Shown in pieces: positions 16,163 to 24,572 of a stretch of DNA of 64,000 nt (its first letter is position 1; each line of letters begins with the position of its first letter). This stretch comes from Streptomyces sp. NBC_00659 (GTDB taxonomy: Bacteria; Actinomycetota; Actinomycetes; Streptomycetales; Streptomycetaceae): positions 5,518,001 to 5,582,000 of the forward strand of contig NZ_CP109031.1 in assembly GCF_036226925.1 (NCBI RefSeq), read 5' to 3'. The position numbers and the translations under genes are program-made. The notes beneath the pieces were generated by a model, which had not been told where the DNA came from, searched no databases, and was given only the letters and a program-made list of their open reading frames with translations.

Positions 16163-16544
16163 AGTGGACTCCCCGTGGGACATGGGTCGATCGAAGTCGG
16201 TCAAGGGCAATGACGGTATCCGTGGGGTACTTGGTTTCGCCAGGTCGAAACTGTGCTGTGGATGGGGTCATAAAGGGATACTCCGGTCCGAACCGGAGCC
16301 CTGTCGCCGGCCGATCGTGTTCCGGGACACATCCGCCCCTGCGGTGACGGCCTCGATTCCATACCGTGCCCCCACATTTGCGTTCGGCACCTTCACGCCG
16401 TCCCGCGAGAGGGGTCACGGCCCGGGGTCGTGGGTTGCGTCGAGTCCGCGCCGCCCCTACCTCGTAGGCTGAGCCGAGTCGAACAGGTCGAACGGACAGG
16501 GCCGGTTCGCGCAGAAGGACGACCACGAACCCAAGGGACGCGCC
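16163..16544. other. Divergent intergenic region between lipoprotein copy 3 and a T7SS-linked gene
   Basis: About 380 bases hold no convincing gene. It must contain promoters for both directions. A 7-bp inverted repeat with a 4-base loop (CTCCGGT at 16281-16287, ACCGGAG at 16292-16298) lies in the middle and could be a regulator site or a hairpin. An AAGGGA ribosome binding site precedes the forward ATG at 16545. Confidence 0.5.
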
Positions 16545-17195
16545 ATGGACCGCTACATCGAAACGCTCACCGTCGAGCGCGGCGGATTCCGTATCAAGGT
16601 GCCGGAGTCCTGGTGGGAGTTCGACGTACGGCCGGAGTCGCGGGACGACTCGATCCGGCGGATGGTGAGCGAACGGGTCGAGGGGCGCCCGGAGTTGGCG
16701 CCGTATCGCGACACCTACGTCGGCTTTCTGCGCAAAGCCGCCGCCGACGCCTGGAAGTCCGGTGCCCTGTACTGCGGCTGCATGGCCGAGTCCTTCGGCG
16801 GTGACACCCCGATCACCGGCTCGGTCACCGTCTCGATCGTCGGCGGTCGCTCGCGGACAGGCGAGCCCCTCTCCACCGACCCGGGGGCCATCGCGGGCCA
16901 ACTCGCCGTGCGGGAGGCGAAGAAGGAGGGTGACGCCTGGCGCAAGGTGACCACCGTCGAGATACCCGGCGTCGGGCCCGCCGCGAGGACGTACGGCATC
17001 GAGGACATCGCCGTCCCCGACGACAGCCTCCAGCGCACGATCCGCGCCGTGCTCATGCAGACGTTCATTCCCGTGCCCGGCCAGGAGGGCAAGGTCGCCC
17101 TGGTCGCCGGCAGCAGCCAGGTTCTCGACCTCGCCGGCTCCTTCTTCGACATCTTCGACGCCGTCACCTCGACCTTCCGCTTCGCGGACCGGTAG
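16545..17195 (+). CDS. T7SS-linked P-x-S-W-W-E-F-D family protein
   Basis: The 216-residue protein starts at an ATG with AAGGGA nine bases upstream. It has no signal peptide or membrane helix. Its opening FRIKVPESWWEFDVRPESRD and its C-terminus FDIFDAVTSTFRFADR match the protein at 26789-27433 almost block for block; the segment SGALYCGCMAES is SGAVYMGCMAEN there. That homologue sits in a T7SS effector operon, and the more distant relatives at 10401 and 11053 sit in another. The pattern strands-helix-strands with a terminal FDAVTxTFRF resembles Mog1/PsbP-like proteins, which is only a fold guess. It is likely a cytosolic helper in T7SS export. Confidence 0.75.
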   Translation: MDRYIETLTVERGGFRIKVPESWWEFDVRPESRDDSIRRMVSERVEGRPELAPYRDTYVGFLRKAAADAWKSGALYCGCMAESFGGDTPITGSVTVSIVGGRSRTGEPLSTDPGAIAGQLAVREAKKEGDAWRKVTTVEIPGVGPAARTYGIEDIAVPDDSLQRTIRAVLMQTFIPVPGQEGKVALVAGSSQVLDLAGSFFDIFDAVTSTFRFADR

Positions 17196-17221
17196 ACCCA
17201 CGGCGGCTTCCATTTCTCACC

Positions 17222-17881
17222 TTGAGTGGTCCCACCGACCGCAGTCCGGACGGGACCGTAAATGACCGACAGCACCTCACGCCCCTCGCCGTCTACCGCC
17301 TGCTTCCGAGCATGGGTGAGTTCCGGACACTGCTCCTCGGCGGTTCCCTCAGAAGACTCATCCGCTGGCAGATCACCGGGTCCGTGACGGATCTGCCGTC
17401 CTTGTTCAGCGGTTCCTGGGACGGCAACCCCGGCCGGCGCAAGGGCGAGTTCCCGAGTGGCTGTCCGGGTGCTCCGATCCTGAGCCGACGCGTCGCGGAC
17501 CTGCTCGCCGCGGACCTGTCGGAATCGGGACCCTTCGTGCCGGTCGTCATCGAAGCGGCGGATCCAGCCTTCCCCGCTGACGCCGACGGTTCGGACGACT
17601 ACGTCCTCCACCTCGTGGAGCAGGTCGTCGACTGCCTGGACACACGCCGGTCGTCCAAGCCGAAGAAGACCACCGGCGAGGTCACCAAGGCCGTCTTCCG
17701 CGCGGAGGCCCTGCCCGTGGGGCTCGCCGCGTTCCGGGTCCCCGAGTTTCGCGGCGGCGTCTACTGGAACGGCTGGGCCGTCGACCGCCTGACCGAACTG
17801 CTCGGGGACGACATCGAGGCCCGCCTGGTCTGGTCCGAGGACCCGTCCGCCACTCCCCATCCGGCCCCATGGGGGTTCTGA
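17222..17881 (+). CDS. Unknown protein, first of a tandem pair (possible immunity-type protein)
   Basis: Up to 219 residues from a TTG, the only start codon ahead of the conserved core; the start is uncertain and there is no good ribosome binding site. The core runs LAVYRLLPS, GCPGAPILSRRVADLLAADL, YVLHLVEQVVDCLDTRRSSK and ends in WNGWAVDRLTELLGDDIEAR and LVWSEDPSATPHPAPWGF. The next gene encodes a close copy whose last 60 residues are nearly identical. The layout (a Y-x-L-H-L-V...D-x-L-D-T block, then an FRV strand and a terminal recognition helix) is reminiscent of the DUF1629/Imm11 immunity family, but this is low-confidence pattern matching. No toxin gene is adjacent. Confidence 0.65.
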   Translation: MSGPTDRSPDGTVNDRQHLTPLAVYRLLPSMGEFRTLLLGGSLRRLIRWQITGSVTDLPSLFSGSWDGNPGRRKGEFPSGCPGAPILSRRVADLLAADLSESGPFVPVVIEAADPAFPADADGSDDYVLHLVEQVVDCLDTRRSSKPKKTTGEVTKAVFRAEALPVGLAAFRVPEFRGGVYWNGWAVDRLTELLGDDIEARLVWSEDPSATPHPAPWGF

Positions 17882-17912
17882 GCCCGGCCGCGGCCGGCGA
17901 TCAGGGGGTGGT

Positions 17913-18512
17913 GTGTTGACGTCCTTCATGAACTCGAAGCCCCTGGCCGTGTACCGCCTGATGCCGAGTGCGCGGAATCTGCGCACGCTTCGTCCGGACG
18001 ACTCGCTCATCGACCTCAAACGCTGGCAGTTCCAGGGCGATCGGGTCCCGCGGCCCACCGCGTTCGCCGCGGCGTGGACGGGTGACCCGAAGGCCCGCGA
18101 GGCCGAGTTCGCGTCCGACTACCCGGGCGCCCCGATCCTCGGCGGCCGGCTCGCGGACCGCCTGCGGGACGACCTGGAGAAGTCGGGTCCGCTGCTTCCG
18201 GTCCGCGTCGAAGAGCCGTCCGCGGACACGTACTTCCTCCACCTCGTGGACCGGATCGTCGACTGTGTGGACACCCGCGCGTCCTCGCAGCCGAAGAAGG
18301 CCACCGGCGAGATGCAGAAGACCGTCTTCCGCCCGGACGCGCTCCCGCTCGCCCTGCTTTCCTTCCGCGTGCCGCAGTTCCCCGTCGGGGTCCAGTGGAA
18401 CGGCTGGGCCGTCGACCGCCTGACCGAACTGCTCGGGGACGACATCGAGGCCCGCCTGGTCTGGTCCGAGGACCCGGCCGTCAGGCCTCATCCCAGTCCC
18501 TGGGGGTTTTGA
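17913..18512 (+). CDS. Unknown protein, second of a tandem pair
   Basis: This 199-residue protein most likely starts at the GTG at 17913 behind a GGGGGTGG site; an ATG at 17928 would give MNSKPLAVYRLMPS, which is the conserved beginning. It parallels the upstream protein throughout: YPGAPILGGRLADRLRDDL, YFLHLVDRIVDCVDTRAS, FRVPQFPVGVQWNGWAVDRL, and the ending SEDPAVRPHPSPWGF. The DNA coding for the C-terminal block is almost identical in both genes, which suggests recent duplication or conversion. The function is unknown; see the upstream gene for the weak resemblance to DUF1629-type immunity proteins. Confidence 0.7.
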   Translation: MLTSFMNSKPLAVYRLMPSARNLRTLRPDDSLIDLKRWQFQGDRVPRPTAFAAAWTGDPKAREAEFASDYPGAPILGGRLADRLRDDLEKSGPLLPVRVEEPSADTYFLHLVDRIVDCVDTRASSQPKKATGEMQKTVFRPDALPLALLSFRVPQFPVGVQWNGWAVDRLTELLGDDIEARLVWSEDPAVRPHPSPWGF

Positions 18513-18895
18513 GTCCGCTCCTGGGGCCGGACCTTCTCCCGCCCTGTCCGTGAGCACCTCGTGCAGGCATCGTGCACGGTCCGTGACGGAAGTCCCGGAC
18601 CGCGGCGGTGATTCGCTGGCGCACAGGTGGCGGACAGGCGGACTGCCGGGCTCAACACGGAACCGGACGGCTGCCGTTGCGCGTCGATAACGTCGAGTCG
18701 GGTGCGCTTCAGGGGCCTTGGGGCTCCTTGAGGGGCTTATGCGCGGCTGATACGGTGCCATGGCTTGACACTCGCTCCAGCGCTGGCTATCCGGCCAGGT
18801 CGCACGGTACGTCCCGTAAAGGGGCTCGGGGGTGAAGTGTCCTACTTGGCGATTGAATTGACAGACATTTTCTTGGGTGTACGGGGAGCGGTCGC
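18513..18895 (+). promoter_or_regulatory. Intergenic region with candidate promoter for the Tad operon
   Basis: About 380 bases lack a gene. TTGACA at 18765-18770 and TATCCG at 18788-18793, 17 bases apart, form a weak housekeeping-type promoter about 100 bases before the first Tad gene. A small inverted repeat (GTGCA/TGCAC, 18561-18577) may belong to the 3' end of the preceding gene. A second TTGACA at 18858-18863 has no matching -10. GGGGAG at 18883-18888 is the ribosome binding site of the next gene. Confidence 0.4.
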
Positions 18896-19627
18896 GTGAG
18901 GATCCAAGAGCGTACGGGGGCGGGCAACAACCGTTCCGCCACGTCGGCTCACCCGGTGATGGGCGAGCGTCTCCCCACCCCGCCTCGCGAGCGCAAACCC
19001 GCGTTGGCCGCCCTCGCGGTGCTCCTCGTCCTCGTCGGCGCGCTCGGCGCCACCATGCTGGTGCTGCGTGCCGGTGACCGGGTCGAGGTCGTGAAGGTGA
19101 CGAGCGACGTCCAGGCCGGCGAGTCCGTGAGTGGTCACGTGACCTCCGTACTGGTCGCGGACGATCCCTCCATCAACTACGTCCCGTGGGAGCAGGTCGG
19201 ACAGCTCAAGAAGCTCAAGGCCAAGTCCCCGATCTACAAGGGGACCGTGGTCATCGGCGACATGTTCGCCGCAGGCTCCGCGCTTCCCGACGGCAAGGCC
19301 TCCGTGGGCGTCTCCCTCAAGGAGGGCCAGTACCCCGCGGGCATCAAGTCCGGTGACACGGTGGCCGTCTACCGCGTCGGCGACACCGGAACCAGCGGCA
19401 GCCGCTCGTCGGGTTCGTCCAACTCCTCCGGTTCCGGCTCGTCGAGCGCGGACGCCGCGCCCATCGTCGAGCAGGCGAAGGTCATTTCGGTCAAGAACGA
19501 CACGGACAGCACGATCAGCAGCACCAACCTGCCTGTCACCCTGATGGTGGACAACGGCCAGGCGGCCTCCGTCACCGCCGCGGCCTCGGCGGGTCAGGTC
19601 GCCCTCGTCATCGTTCCCGGCAACTAG
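18896..19627 (+). CDS. CpaB/RcpC-like SAF-domain pilus assembly protein
   Basis: The 243-residue protein starts at a GTG with GGGGAG upstream. A cytosolic tail of about 35 residues leads to one membrane helix (about 36-58: ALAALAVLLVLVGALGATML). An extracytoplasmic SAF-type region follows (VVKVTSDVQAGESVSGHVTS), then the CpaB-type middle (YKGTVVIGDMFAAGSALPDG, GVSLKEGQYPAGIKSGDTVAVY). A Ser/Gly linker lies at about 163-185. It is the first gene of the Tad operon, where CpaB proteins assist the outer part of the assembly machine; in a monoderm the target is probably the cell wall. Family membership is firm from order and layout, and the specific role is inferred. Confidence 0.78.
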   Translation: MRIQERTGAGNNRSATSAHPVMGERLPTPPRERKPALAALAVLLVLVGALGATMLVLRAGDRVEVVKVTSDVQAGESVSGHVTSVLVADDPSINYVPWEQVGQLKKLKAKSPIYKGTVVIGDMFAAGSALPDGKASVGVSLKEGQYPAGIKSGDTVAVYRVGDTGTSGSRSSGSSNSSGSGSSSADAAPIVEQAKVISVKNDTDSTISSTNLPVTLMVDNGQAASVTAAASAGQVALVIVPGN

Positions 19628-19647
19628 AGGCGAGTGAGTAGACAGAC

Positions 19648-20508
19648 ATGGCGCTCATCGTCCTCGCCGCAGACAAGGGTTCCCCCGGAGTCACCACCGC
19701 GGCGGTGGCACTCTCCGCGGTCTGGCCCCGCAGGGTCCTGCTCGCCGAGACAGACCCCGCCGGCGGCGACCTCGTGTACCGGAGCGCGGCGGCCCACGGC
19801 GGCCCGCTGAACCCGAACACCGGCCTGCTGTCGATCGCGGCGACCGCCCGGCGCGGCCTCGTCCCCGACCAGCTGTGGGACCACGTCCAGCCGCTGAGCG
19901 GCGGACTCGACGTCCTCGTCGGACTCGGGATCGCCGAACAGGCCGCCGGTCTCGCCGGCCTCTGGCCCACCCTGGGCCGGGCGTTCGCGCAGCTCGCCGA
20001 CTCCCCGAACGCGCCCGCCGACGTCATCGCCGACTGCGGCCGGATCAGCGGGGACACCCCGGCGGCCGAACTGTTCCCGCACGCCGCCCTGGTGCTCCTG
20101 GTCTCCCGCACCGAGCCCGAGGCCATCGCCCGTGTCCGCGACCGTGCCGCCGCCCTCTCCGCCAAGCTGCACGGCGGACCGCGAGGCGCCGCCGGACTCG
20201 CCACACCGTTCATCGGCGTCGTCCTCGTCGCCGACCCGGGCGACTCCGCCAAGCTCGTCCACCAGGTCAACGACATGCTCGTGGCGGCCCAGACCGGAGC
20301 CCGCGTCGTGGGCACCATCGCCGACGACCCGGCGGGCGCCGCCCAGCTGGCCGGCCGCCGGCGCGGCCGCCTCGACAAGTCGCTGCTCATCCGCTCGGCC
20401 CGCAAGGTCACCGCGGACCTGTACCAGCAGTACGGCGCCGCGTGGTCCGTACCCGCCGACGGACCCGGTGCCCCGCACGGACAGCCCGCCGCCGGAGCCG
20501 GCCGATGA
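19648..20508 (+). CDS. CpaE/TadZ-like MinD-superfamily ATPase
   Basis: This 286-residue protein begins LIVLAADKGSPGVTTAAVAL, a deviant Walker A in which the usual KGGxGKT is KGSPGVT, so the signature P-loop lysine is missing as in many TadZ/CpaE proteins. A Walker A' type DTD equivalent is seen at AETDPAGGD (about 32-40), and VIADCGRISGDTPA (about 128-141) is the Walker B region. The role in Tad systems is to localise the pilus machine at a pole or site in the cell. The spacing to the preceding gene is 20 bases, and its stop overlaps the next start as ATGA. The Ala/Pro/Gly-rich C-terminus is not conserved. Confidence 0.8.
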   Translation: MALIVLAADKGSPGVTTAAVALSAVWPRRVLLAETDPAGGDLVYRSAAAHGGPLNPNTGLLSIAATARRGLVPDQLWDHVQPLSGGLDVLVGLGIAEQAAGLAGLWPTLGRAFAQLADSPNAPADVIADCGRISGDTPAAELFPHAALVLLVSRTEPEAIARVRDRAAALSAKLHGGPRGAAGLATPFIGVVLVADPGDSAKLVHQVNDMLVAAQTGARVVGTIADDPAGAAQLAGRRRGRLDKSLLIRSARKVTADLYQQYGAAWSVPADGPGAPHGQPAAGAGR

Positions 20509-21815
20509 CCACCGTCGACCATCAGCTCGTCAAGCGGTTCCGGCAGGACGCCGGTGACCGCATCTCCGAACAGCGCCGCGAGGACCAGGTCCGCGGTGTC
20601 ACCCCGATGTCCGGCGAGGACGAACGGCACTACGCGCGCGCCGTCATCGCCCAGATACTCGAGGACCACGCCCGCACCGAGATCAACCTCGGCCGGACCC
20701 CGCTCGACGCGGAGACCGAGGAGCAGTACGCGGCCGCCGTCCACGCCGCGCTCTTCGGCGTGGGCCGTCTCCAGCCGCTGCTCGACGACCCGGAAGTCGA
20801 GAACATCGACATCAACGGGTACGACGAGGTCTTCATCGGCTATGCCGACGGCCGGGAGACGAAGGGGGATCCCGTCGCCGAGACCGACGAGGAACTCATC
20901 GAGCTGATCCAGGTCCTCGGCGCGTACTCGGGTCTGTCCTCCCGGCCCTTCGACTCCGCGAACCCGCAGCTCGACCTGCGGCTGCCGGACGGTTCCCGGC
21001 TCTCCGCCGTCATGGACGTGACCCGCCGGCCGGCCCTGTCGATCCGCCGCGCGCGCCTCGGCAAGGTCTTCATGTCCGACCTCGTGGGCAACGGCACCCT
21101 GACCCCCGAGGTCGCCCACTTCCTCGCCTGCGCCGTCCGGGCCCGCAAGAACATCATGATCGCGGGCGCCACCAACGCCGGCAAGACGACCCTGCTGCGC
21201 GCGCTCGCCAACGAGATCCCGCCGTACGAGCGGCTCATCACCGTCGAGCGCGCACTGGAACTCGGCCTCGACACGTTCGCCGAACTGCACCCGAACGTGG
21301 TGGCGTTCGAGGAGAGGCTGCCCAACTCCGAGGACCAGGGCGCCATCACCATGGCCGAACTGGTGCGCCGTTCGCTGCGTATGAACCCCTCGCGGGTCAT
21401 CGTCGGCGAGGTCCTCGGCGACGAGATCGTCACGATGCTCAACGCGATGTCGCAGGGCAACGACGGCTCGCTCTCCACGATCCACGCGAACAGCTCCAGC
21501 GAGGTCTTCAACCGCATCTCCACGTACGCGCTCCAGGCGACCGAGCGGCTGCCCATCGAGGCCAGCCAGATGCTCATCGCGGGTGCCGTGAACTTCGTGG
21601 TCTTCGTCCAGCGGCGCAACGACTTCGAGTCCGGGGGCCGCCTCCAGCGCATGGTGACCTCCGTGCGCGAGGTCAACGGCGTCGACGGACGGGTGCTGTC
21701 CAGCGAGGTGTTCGCCGAGGCCCCGGACGGGCGGATCGTCCCGCACGCGCCCATCGCCTGCCTCGACGACCTCATCGCGCAGGGCTACCGGCTGCCCGGC
21801 AGCGGGAATTGGTGA
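20505..21815 (+). CDS. CpaF/TadA-type secretion ATPase
   Basis: The 436-residue hexameric ATPase powers Tad pilus assembly. The N-terminal domain ends in FGVGRLQPLLDDPEVENIDI, the usual CpaF motif. The catalytic half has Walker A GATNAGKTT (about residue 221-229), an Asp-box-like ITVERALELGL, Walker B MNPSRVIVGEVLGDE (about 288-302), and a His-box STIHANSSSE. All of these are intact, so the enzyme should be active. The start is the ATG in an ATGA overlap with the CpaE-like gene. The length is within the family norm. It is a cytosolic protein acting with the TadB/TadC pair downstream. Confidence 0.92.
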   Translation: MTTVDHQLVKRFRQDAGDRISEQRREDQVRGVTPMSGEDERHYARAVIAQILEDHARTEINLGRTPLDAETEEQYAAAVHAALFGVGRLQPLLDDPEVENIDINGYDEVFIGYADGRETKGDPVAETDEELIELIQVLGAYSGLSSRPFDSANPQLDLRLPDGSRLSAVMDVTRRPALSIRRARLGKVFMSDLVGNGTLTPEVAHFLACAVRARKNIMIAGATNAGKTTLLRALANEIPPYERLITVERALELGLDTFAELHPNVVAFEERLPNSEDQGAITMAELVRRSLRMNPSRVIVGEVLGDEIVTMLNAMSQGNDGSLSTIHANSSSEVFNRISTYALQATERLPIEASQMLIAGAVNFVVFVQRRNDFESGGRLQRMVTSVREVNGVDGRVLSSEVFAEAPDGRIVPHAPIACLDDLIAQGYRLPGSGNW

Positions 21816-22867
21816 CGACGATGACCCAGGACATGACGACGACGACGGCCGCGGCCGTGCCGCACCTGACCACGGCCGTGCCGCCGGTCAGGCCCTCGGG
21901 CACGACGTCGCTCGCCGCCCTCGACTCGCTCGGCTCCATGGGCGGACTGTTCTCCCTGCCCGTCCTGTACGCCCTCGGGTGCGGGATCGCCGTCGGCGGC
22001 GGCCTCGCGCTGTTCGCCGTCGCCGTGCGCGGACTTCCGGCCAAGCCCGAACACGAGAAGCACAAGGCGAGCGAGCGCGCGAGCGAGCTGATCCGGTTCG
22101 CCGGACAGCGCGGCTCGATCGCCGCGATCGCCGGCCTTGTCGTCCTTCTCCTCACCCGCTGGGCCGTCGCCGGTATCGCGGCCGGCATCCTCGTCTTCTT
22201 CTGGGACAAGCTCTTCGGCGGCGCCTCCGAGGAACGGGCCGCGATGCGCCGGGTGGAGGCGCTGGCGTCCTGGACCGAGTCGCTGCGCGACACCATCGCG
22301 GGCGCGGTCGGCCTGGAACAGGCCATCCCCGCCTCGGCACGCGCCTCCGCCCCCGTACTGCGCCCGCATCTCGACGCGCTGGTGGACCGGCTGCGTTCCC
22401 GGACACCGCTGCCCGAGGCCCTCCAGCAACTGGCCGACGAGATCGACGACGCGTCCGCCGACATCATCGTGGCCGCGCTGATCCTCAACGCGCGGCTGCG
22501 CGGCCCCGGTCTGCGCCAAGTGCTGGGCGCGCTGGCCAAGTCGGCGCGCGAGGAGGTCGACATGCGGCAGCGCGTGATGGCCCAGCGCGCCTCGACCCGC
22601 CGTTCCGTGCAGATCGTCGTCGCGGTGTCCATCGCCTTCGTCCTCGGACTGTCGATCTTCAACCGTGAGTTCGTCGAGCCGTACGGCACCGCGGTCGGCC
22701 AGCTCGTCCTCACGTGTGTCTGCGGCCTGTTCGGCCTCGGCTTCTGGTGGCTGCGCAAGCTGTCCACGATCGAGACGCCGGAGCGGTTCCTGGTACGGGA
22801 CGAGTCGTCCGTGCGGTTCGTGCGGCCCCGTACACCGGTTTCCGGGGATGAGGCGGTACGCCGATGA
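21812..22867 (+). CDS. TadB-like inner-membrane platform protein
   Basis: About 351 residues from a GTG overlapping the preceding stop (GTGA); an ATG three codons on is equally possible. A hydrophobic helix pair (about 50-72 and 95-125) is followed by a cytosolic region and then a C-terminal pair (about 270-315: VQIVVAVSIAFVLGLSIF and LVLTCVCGLFGLGFWWL). The T2SSF domain (about 140-265) contains VEALASWTESLRDTIAGAVG and ADIIVAALILNARLRGPGL. TadB and TadC together form the membrane platform on which the ATPase acts. The stop overlaps the tadC start (ATGA). Confidence 0.87.
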   Translation: MTTMTQDMTTTTAAAVPHLTTAVPPVRPSGTTSLAALDSLGSMGGLFSLPVLYALGCGIAVGGGLALFAVAVRGLPAKPEHEKHKASERASELIRFAGQRGSIAAIAGLVVLLLTRWAVAGIAAGILVFFWDKLFGGASEERAAMRRVEALASWTESLRDTIAGAVGLEQAIPASARASAPVLRPHLDALVDRLRSRTPLPEALQQLADEIDDASADIIVAALILNARLRGPGLRQVLGALAKSAREEVDMRQRVMAQRASTRRSVQIVVAVSIAFVLGLSIFNREFVEPYGTAVGQLVLTCVCGLFGLGFWWLRKLSTIETPERFLVRDESSVRFVRPRTPVSGDEAVRR

Positions 22868-23787
22868 ACCTGACCATGCCGATCCTGATCGGCGCCGTCC
22901 TGGGCCTGGGCGTCTACACCCTCGTCCGCGCGCTGATGCCGTCGAAGCGCAGCGCGGTCGCGCAGGTCGCCCGTATCGACGCGATGCGGGCCCGCGGGGC
23001 GGCGTACGAGTCCGCGCACCACGGACAGCAGGACAGCGGACGCCTCGGCAGCGTGCGCGCCCAGGTCGGCGCCCGCGTCGCCGAGCTGTATCTCCAGCAG
23101 GGCTGGGAGCAGCGCTCGCTGCGCGCCGACCTCGCGGTCCTGGACCGGAGCTGGGAGCGGTTCCTGGCGACGAAGGTGCTGCTGGCCGCGGCCGGTGTCT
23201 TCTTCGGCCCCTTCCTCTTCGCCGTCGCCTGGACGCTCGGCGTCGGCCGCAGTCCGATCATCCCGGTCTGGCTCGCGCTGCTCTTCGCGATCGTCTTCTT
23301 CTTCCTCCCCGATGTGGAGGTACGGCGGGACGCGGTGGCCAAGCGGCGCGATCTGCGGCGCGTGATCGGCGCGTATCTGGACCTGGTGTCGATGAGCCTG
23401 GCCGGCGGGCGCGGTCTGCCCGAGGCGCTGATGGCCGCCGCCGAGATCTCCGACGGCTGGGCCACCCAGCGCATCCGCAACGCGCTCGCCGACGCCCGGA
23501 TCACCGGCATCAGCCAGTGGCAGGCGCTCGGCTCGCTCGGCGAGGAACTCGGCGTCGAGGAGCTGAAGGACCTGTCGGCCTCCCTGGCGCTGGTCGCGGA
23601 CGACGGTGCCAAGGTGCGGGAGTCGCTCGCCTCGCGTGCCGAGACGATGCGCCACCGCGAGCTTTCCGAGATCGAGGGCAGCGCGGGCGAGAAGTCGCAG
23701 TCGATGCTCGTCGCCCAACTGCTGCTGTGCGCGGGCTTCCTGGTCTTCCTGATCTTCCCGGCGGCGATGCGTGTGTTCCAGGTCTGA
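22864..23787 (+). CDS. TadC-like inner-membrane platform protein
   Basis: This 307-residue T2SSF-domain protein begins with a membrane helix (about 4-22), followed by a cytosolic stretch and a helix pair (about 101-145: LLAAAGVFFGPFLFAVAWTL and LALLFAIVFFFLPDV). The cytosolic T2SSF core contains LRRVIGAYLDLVSMSLAGGR and SDGWATQRIRNALADARITG. The C-terminal helix is LLLCAGFLVFLIFP. It is the partner of the preceding TadB-like protein. A non-coding stretch of about 60 bases follows before the pilin gene, where transcript processing or a second promoter may raise pilin output. Confidence 0.87.
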   Translation: MNLTMPILIGAVLGLGVYTLVRALMPSKRSAVAQVARIDAMRARGAAYESAHHGQQDSGRLGSVRAQVGARVAELYLQQGWEQRSLRADLAVLDRSWERFLATKVLLAAAGVFFGPFLFAVAWTLGVGRSPIIPVWLALLFAIVFFFLPDVEVRRDAVAKRRDLRRVIGAYLDLVSMSLAGGRGLPEALMAAAEISDGWATQRIRNALADARITGISQWQALGSLGEELGVEELKDLSASLALVADDGAKVRESLASRAETMRHRELSEIEGSAGEKSQSMLVAQLLLCAGFLVFLIFPAAMRVFQV

Positions 23788-23850
23788 TCGTCCGCCGCGC
23801 CCGAAGGGCCACCAGTCGGTCACCACTATTCTTCGAGAGGACAACTCACC

Positions 23851-24102
23851 ATGAACGGACGGAACTTCAGTACCGGGATCCCGGGGGTGGACTTCCTGAT
23901 CACCTTCCTCCAGGGCCGGGTGCAGCGTGCCCGCTCCGGCGAACTCGACCGGGGCGCGTCCGCGGTCGAGTGGGTCATCATCTCCGCCGTCGTCGTCGCC
24001 ATCGTCGGCGTGGTCGCCGCGATCATCAACGCCGCGCTGAGCGAGGGCGCCAACAAGGTCGGCAACTGCATCAAGGGCGCCGACGCCGGCAAGACCTGCT
24101 GA
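23851..24102 (+). CDS. Flp/Fap-type pilin precursor
   Basis: The 83-residue protein starts at an ATG with GAGAGGA upstream. It has a long N-terminal cytosolic leader of about 36 residues and then a processing-type region GASAVEWVIISAVVVAIVGV, in which a Glu follows a small-residue stretch as in Flp pilins (G-x-x-x-x-E). One hydrophobic helix makes the rest (about 38-62). Two cysteines near the C-terminus (NCIKGADAGKTC) may form a disulfide in the assembled fibre. It is the only obvious major pilin in the cluster and is likely cleaved by the prepilin peptidase at 36047-36784. Confidence 0.78.
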   Translation: MNGRNFSTGIPGVDFLITFLQGRVQRARSGELDRGASAVEWVIISAVVVAIVGVVAAIINAALSEGANKVGNCIKGADAGKTC

Positions 24103-24110
24103 TTCCGGGG

Positions 24111-24572
24111 ATGCGAGTGCGCGAACGTCGAGGGGTACGCCGCTGGGTGCGCCGCAGGGTGGAGGCCGCCTCCGCCCGCGGTGACTCCGGCATGACCGCG
24201 ATCGAGTTCGTGCTGCTCACTCCGGTGCTCTTCTTCATGATCTTCGCGACGGTGCAGTTCGCGCTGTACTTCTTCGCGGACCATGTCGCCCAGGCGGCGG
24301 CCCAGGCGGGCGCCCGCAAGGCCCGCGCCACCGCGGACGCGCAGCCCGGCGGGTGGCGCGGCGAGGCGGGTGACGTCGTCGACAGCTACATCCGCCAGCT
24401 CGGCCCGAATCTGGTGCTGTCCCCGGACGTGACGATGCTCCAGCCGGAGCCGGACACCGTGGGGGTCGAGATCACGGGGAGGGTCCCCTCGGTCTTCCCG
24501 GGCCTGAACCTGACGGTGCACGCGCAGTCGTCGGGGCCGGTGGAGAGATTCGTGAAGGAGGAAGCGCCGTGA
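24111..24572 (+). CDS. TadE-like minor pilin/pilus assembly protein
   Basis: About 153 residues from an ATG eight bases after the pilin stop; other in-frame GTG codons nearby leave the exact start open. After a basic cytosolic stretch comes the TadE signature GDSGMTAIEFVLLTPVLFFM (about 25-44) with the conserved Glu for prepilin-peptidase processing. The extracytoplasmic part is about 105 residues and lacks cysteines. In Tad systems TadE/TadF are pseudopilins needed for fibre assembly. The stop overlaps the next GTG by four bases. Confidence 0.83.
   Translation: MRVRERRGVRRWVRRRVEAASARGDSGMTAIEFVLLTPVLFFMIFATVQFALYFFADHVAQAAAQAGARKARATADAQPGGWRGEAGDVVDSYIRQLGPNLVLSPDVTMLQPEPDTVGVEITGRVPSVFPGLNLTVHAQSSGPVERFVKEEAP

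Larger units (their letters stand above)
11841..16240 (-). repeat. Tandem triplication of a lipoprotein/secreted-protein gene pair
   Basis: Three units of lipoprotein plus 13-base-overlapping secreted-protein gene lie head to tail on the reverse strand: 16162-14719, 14559-13793 and 13531-11841. The promoter segments are also duplicated: a CGGTATCCGTGGGG box with TTTCGCCAGG behind it precedes copies 1 and 3, with a related version before copy 2. The secreted gene is intact only in the last unit. Confidence 0.8.
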
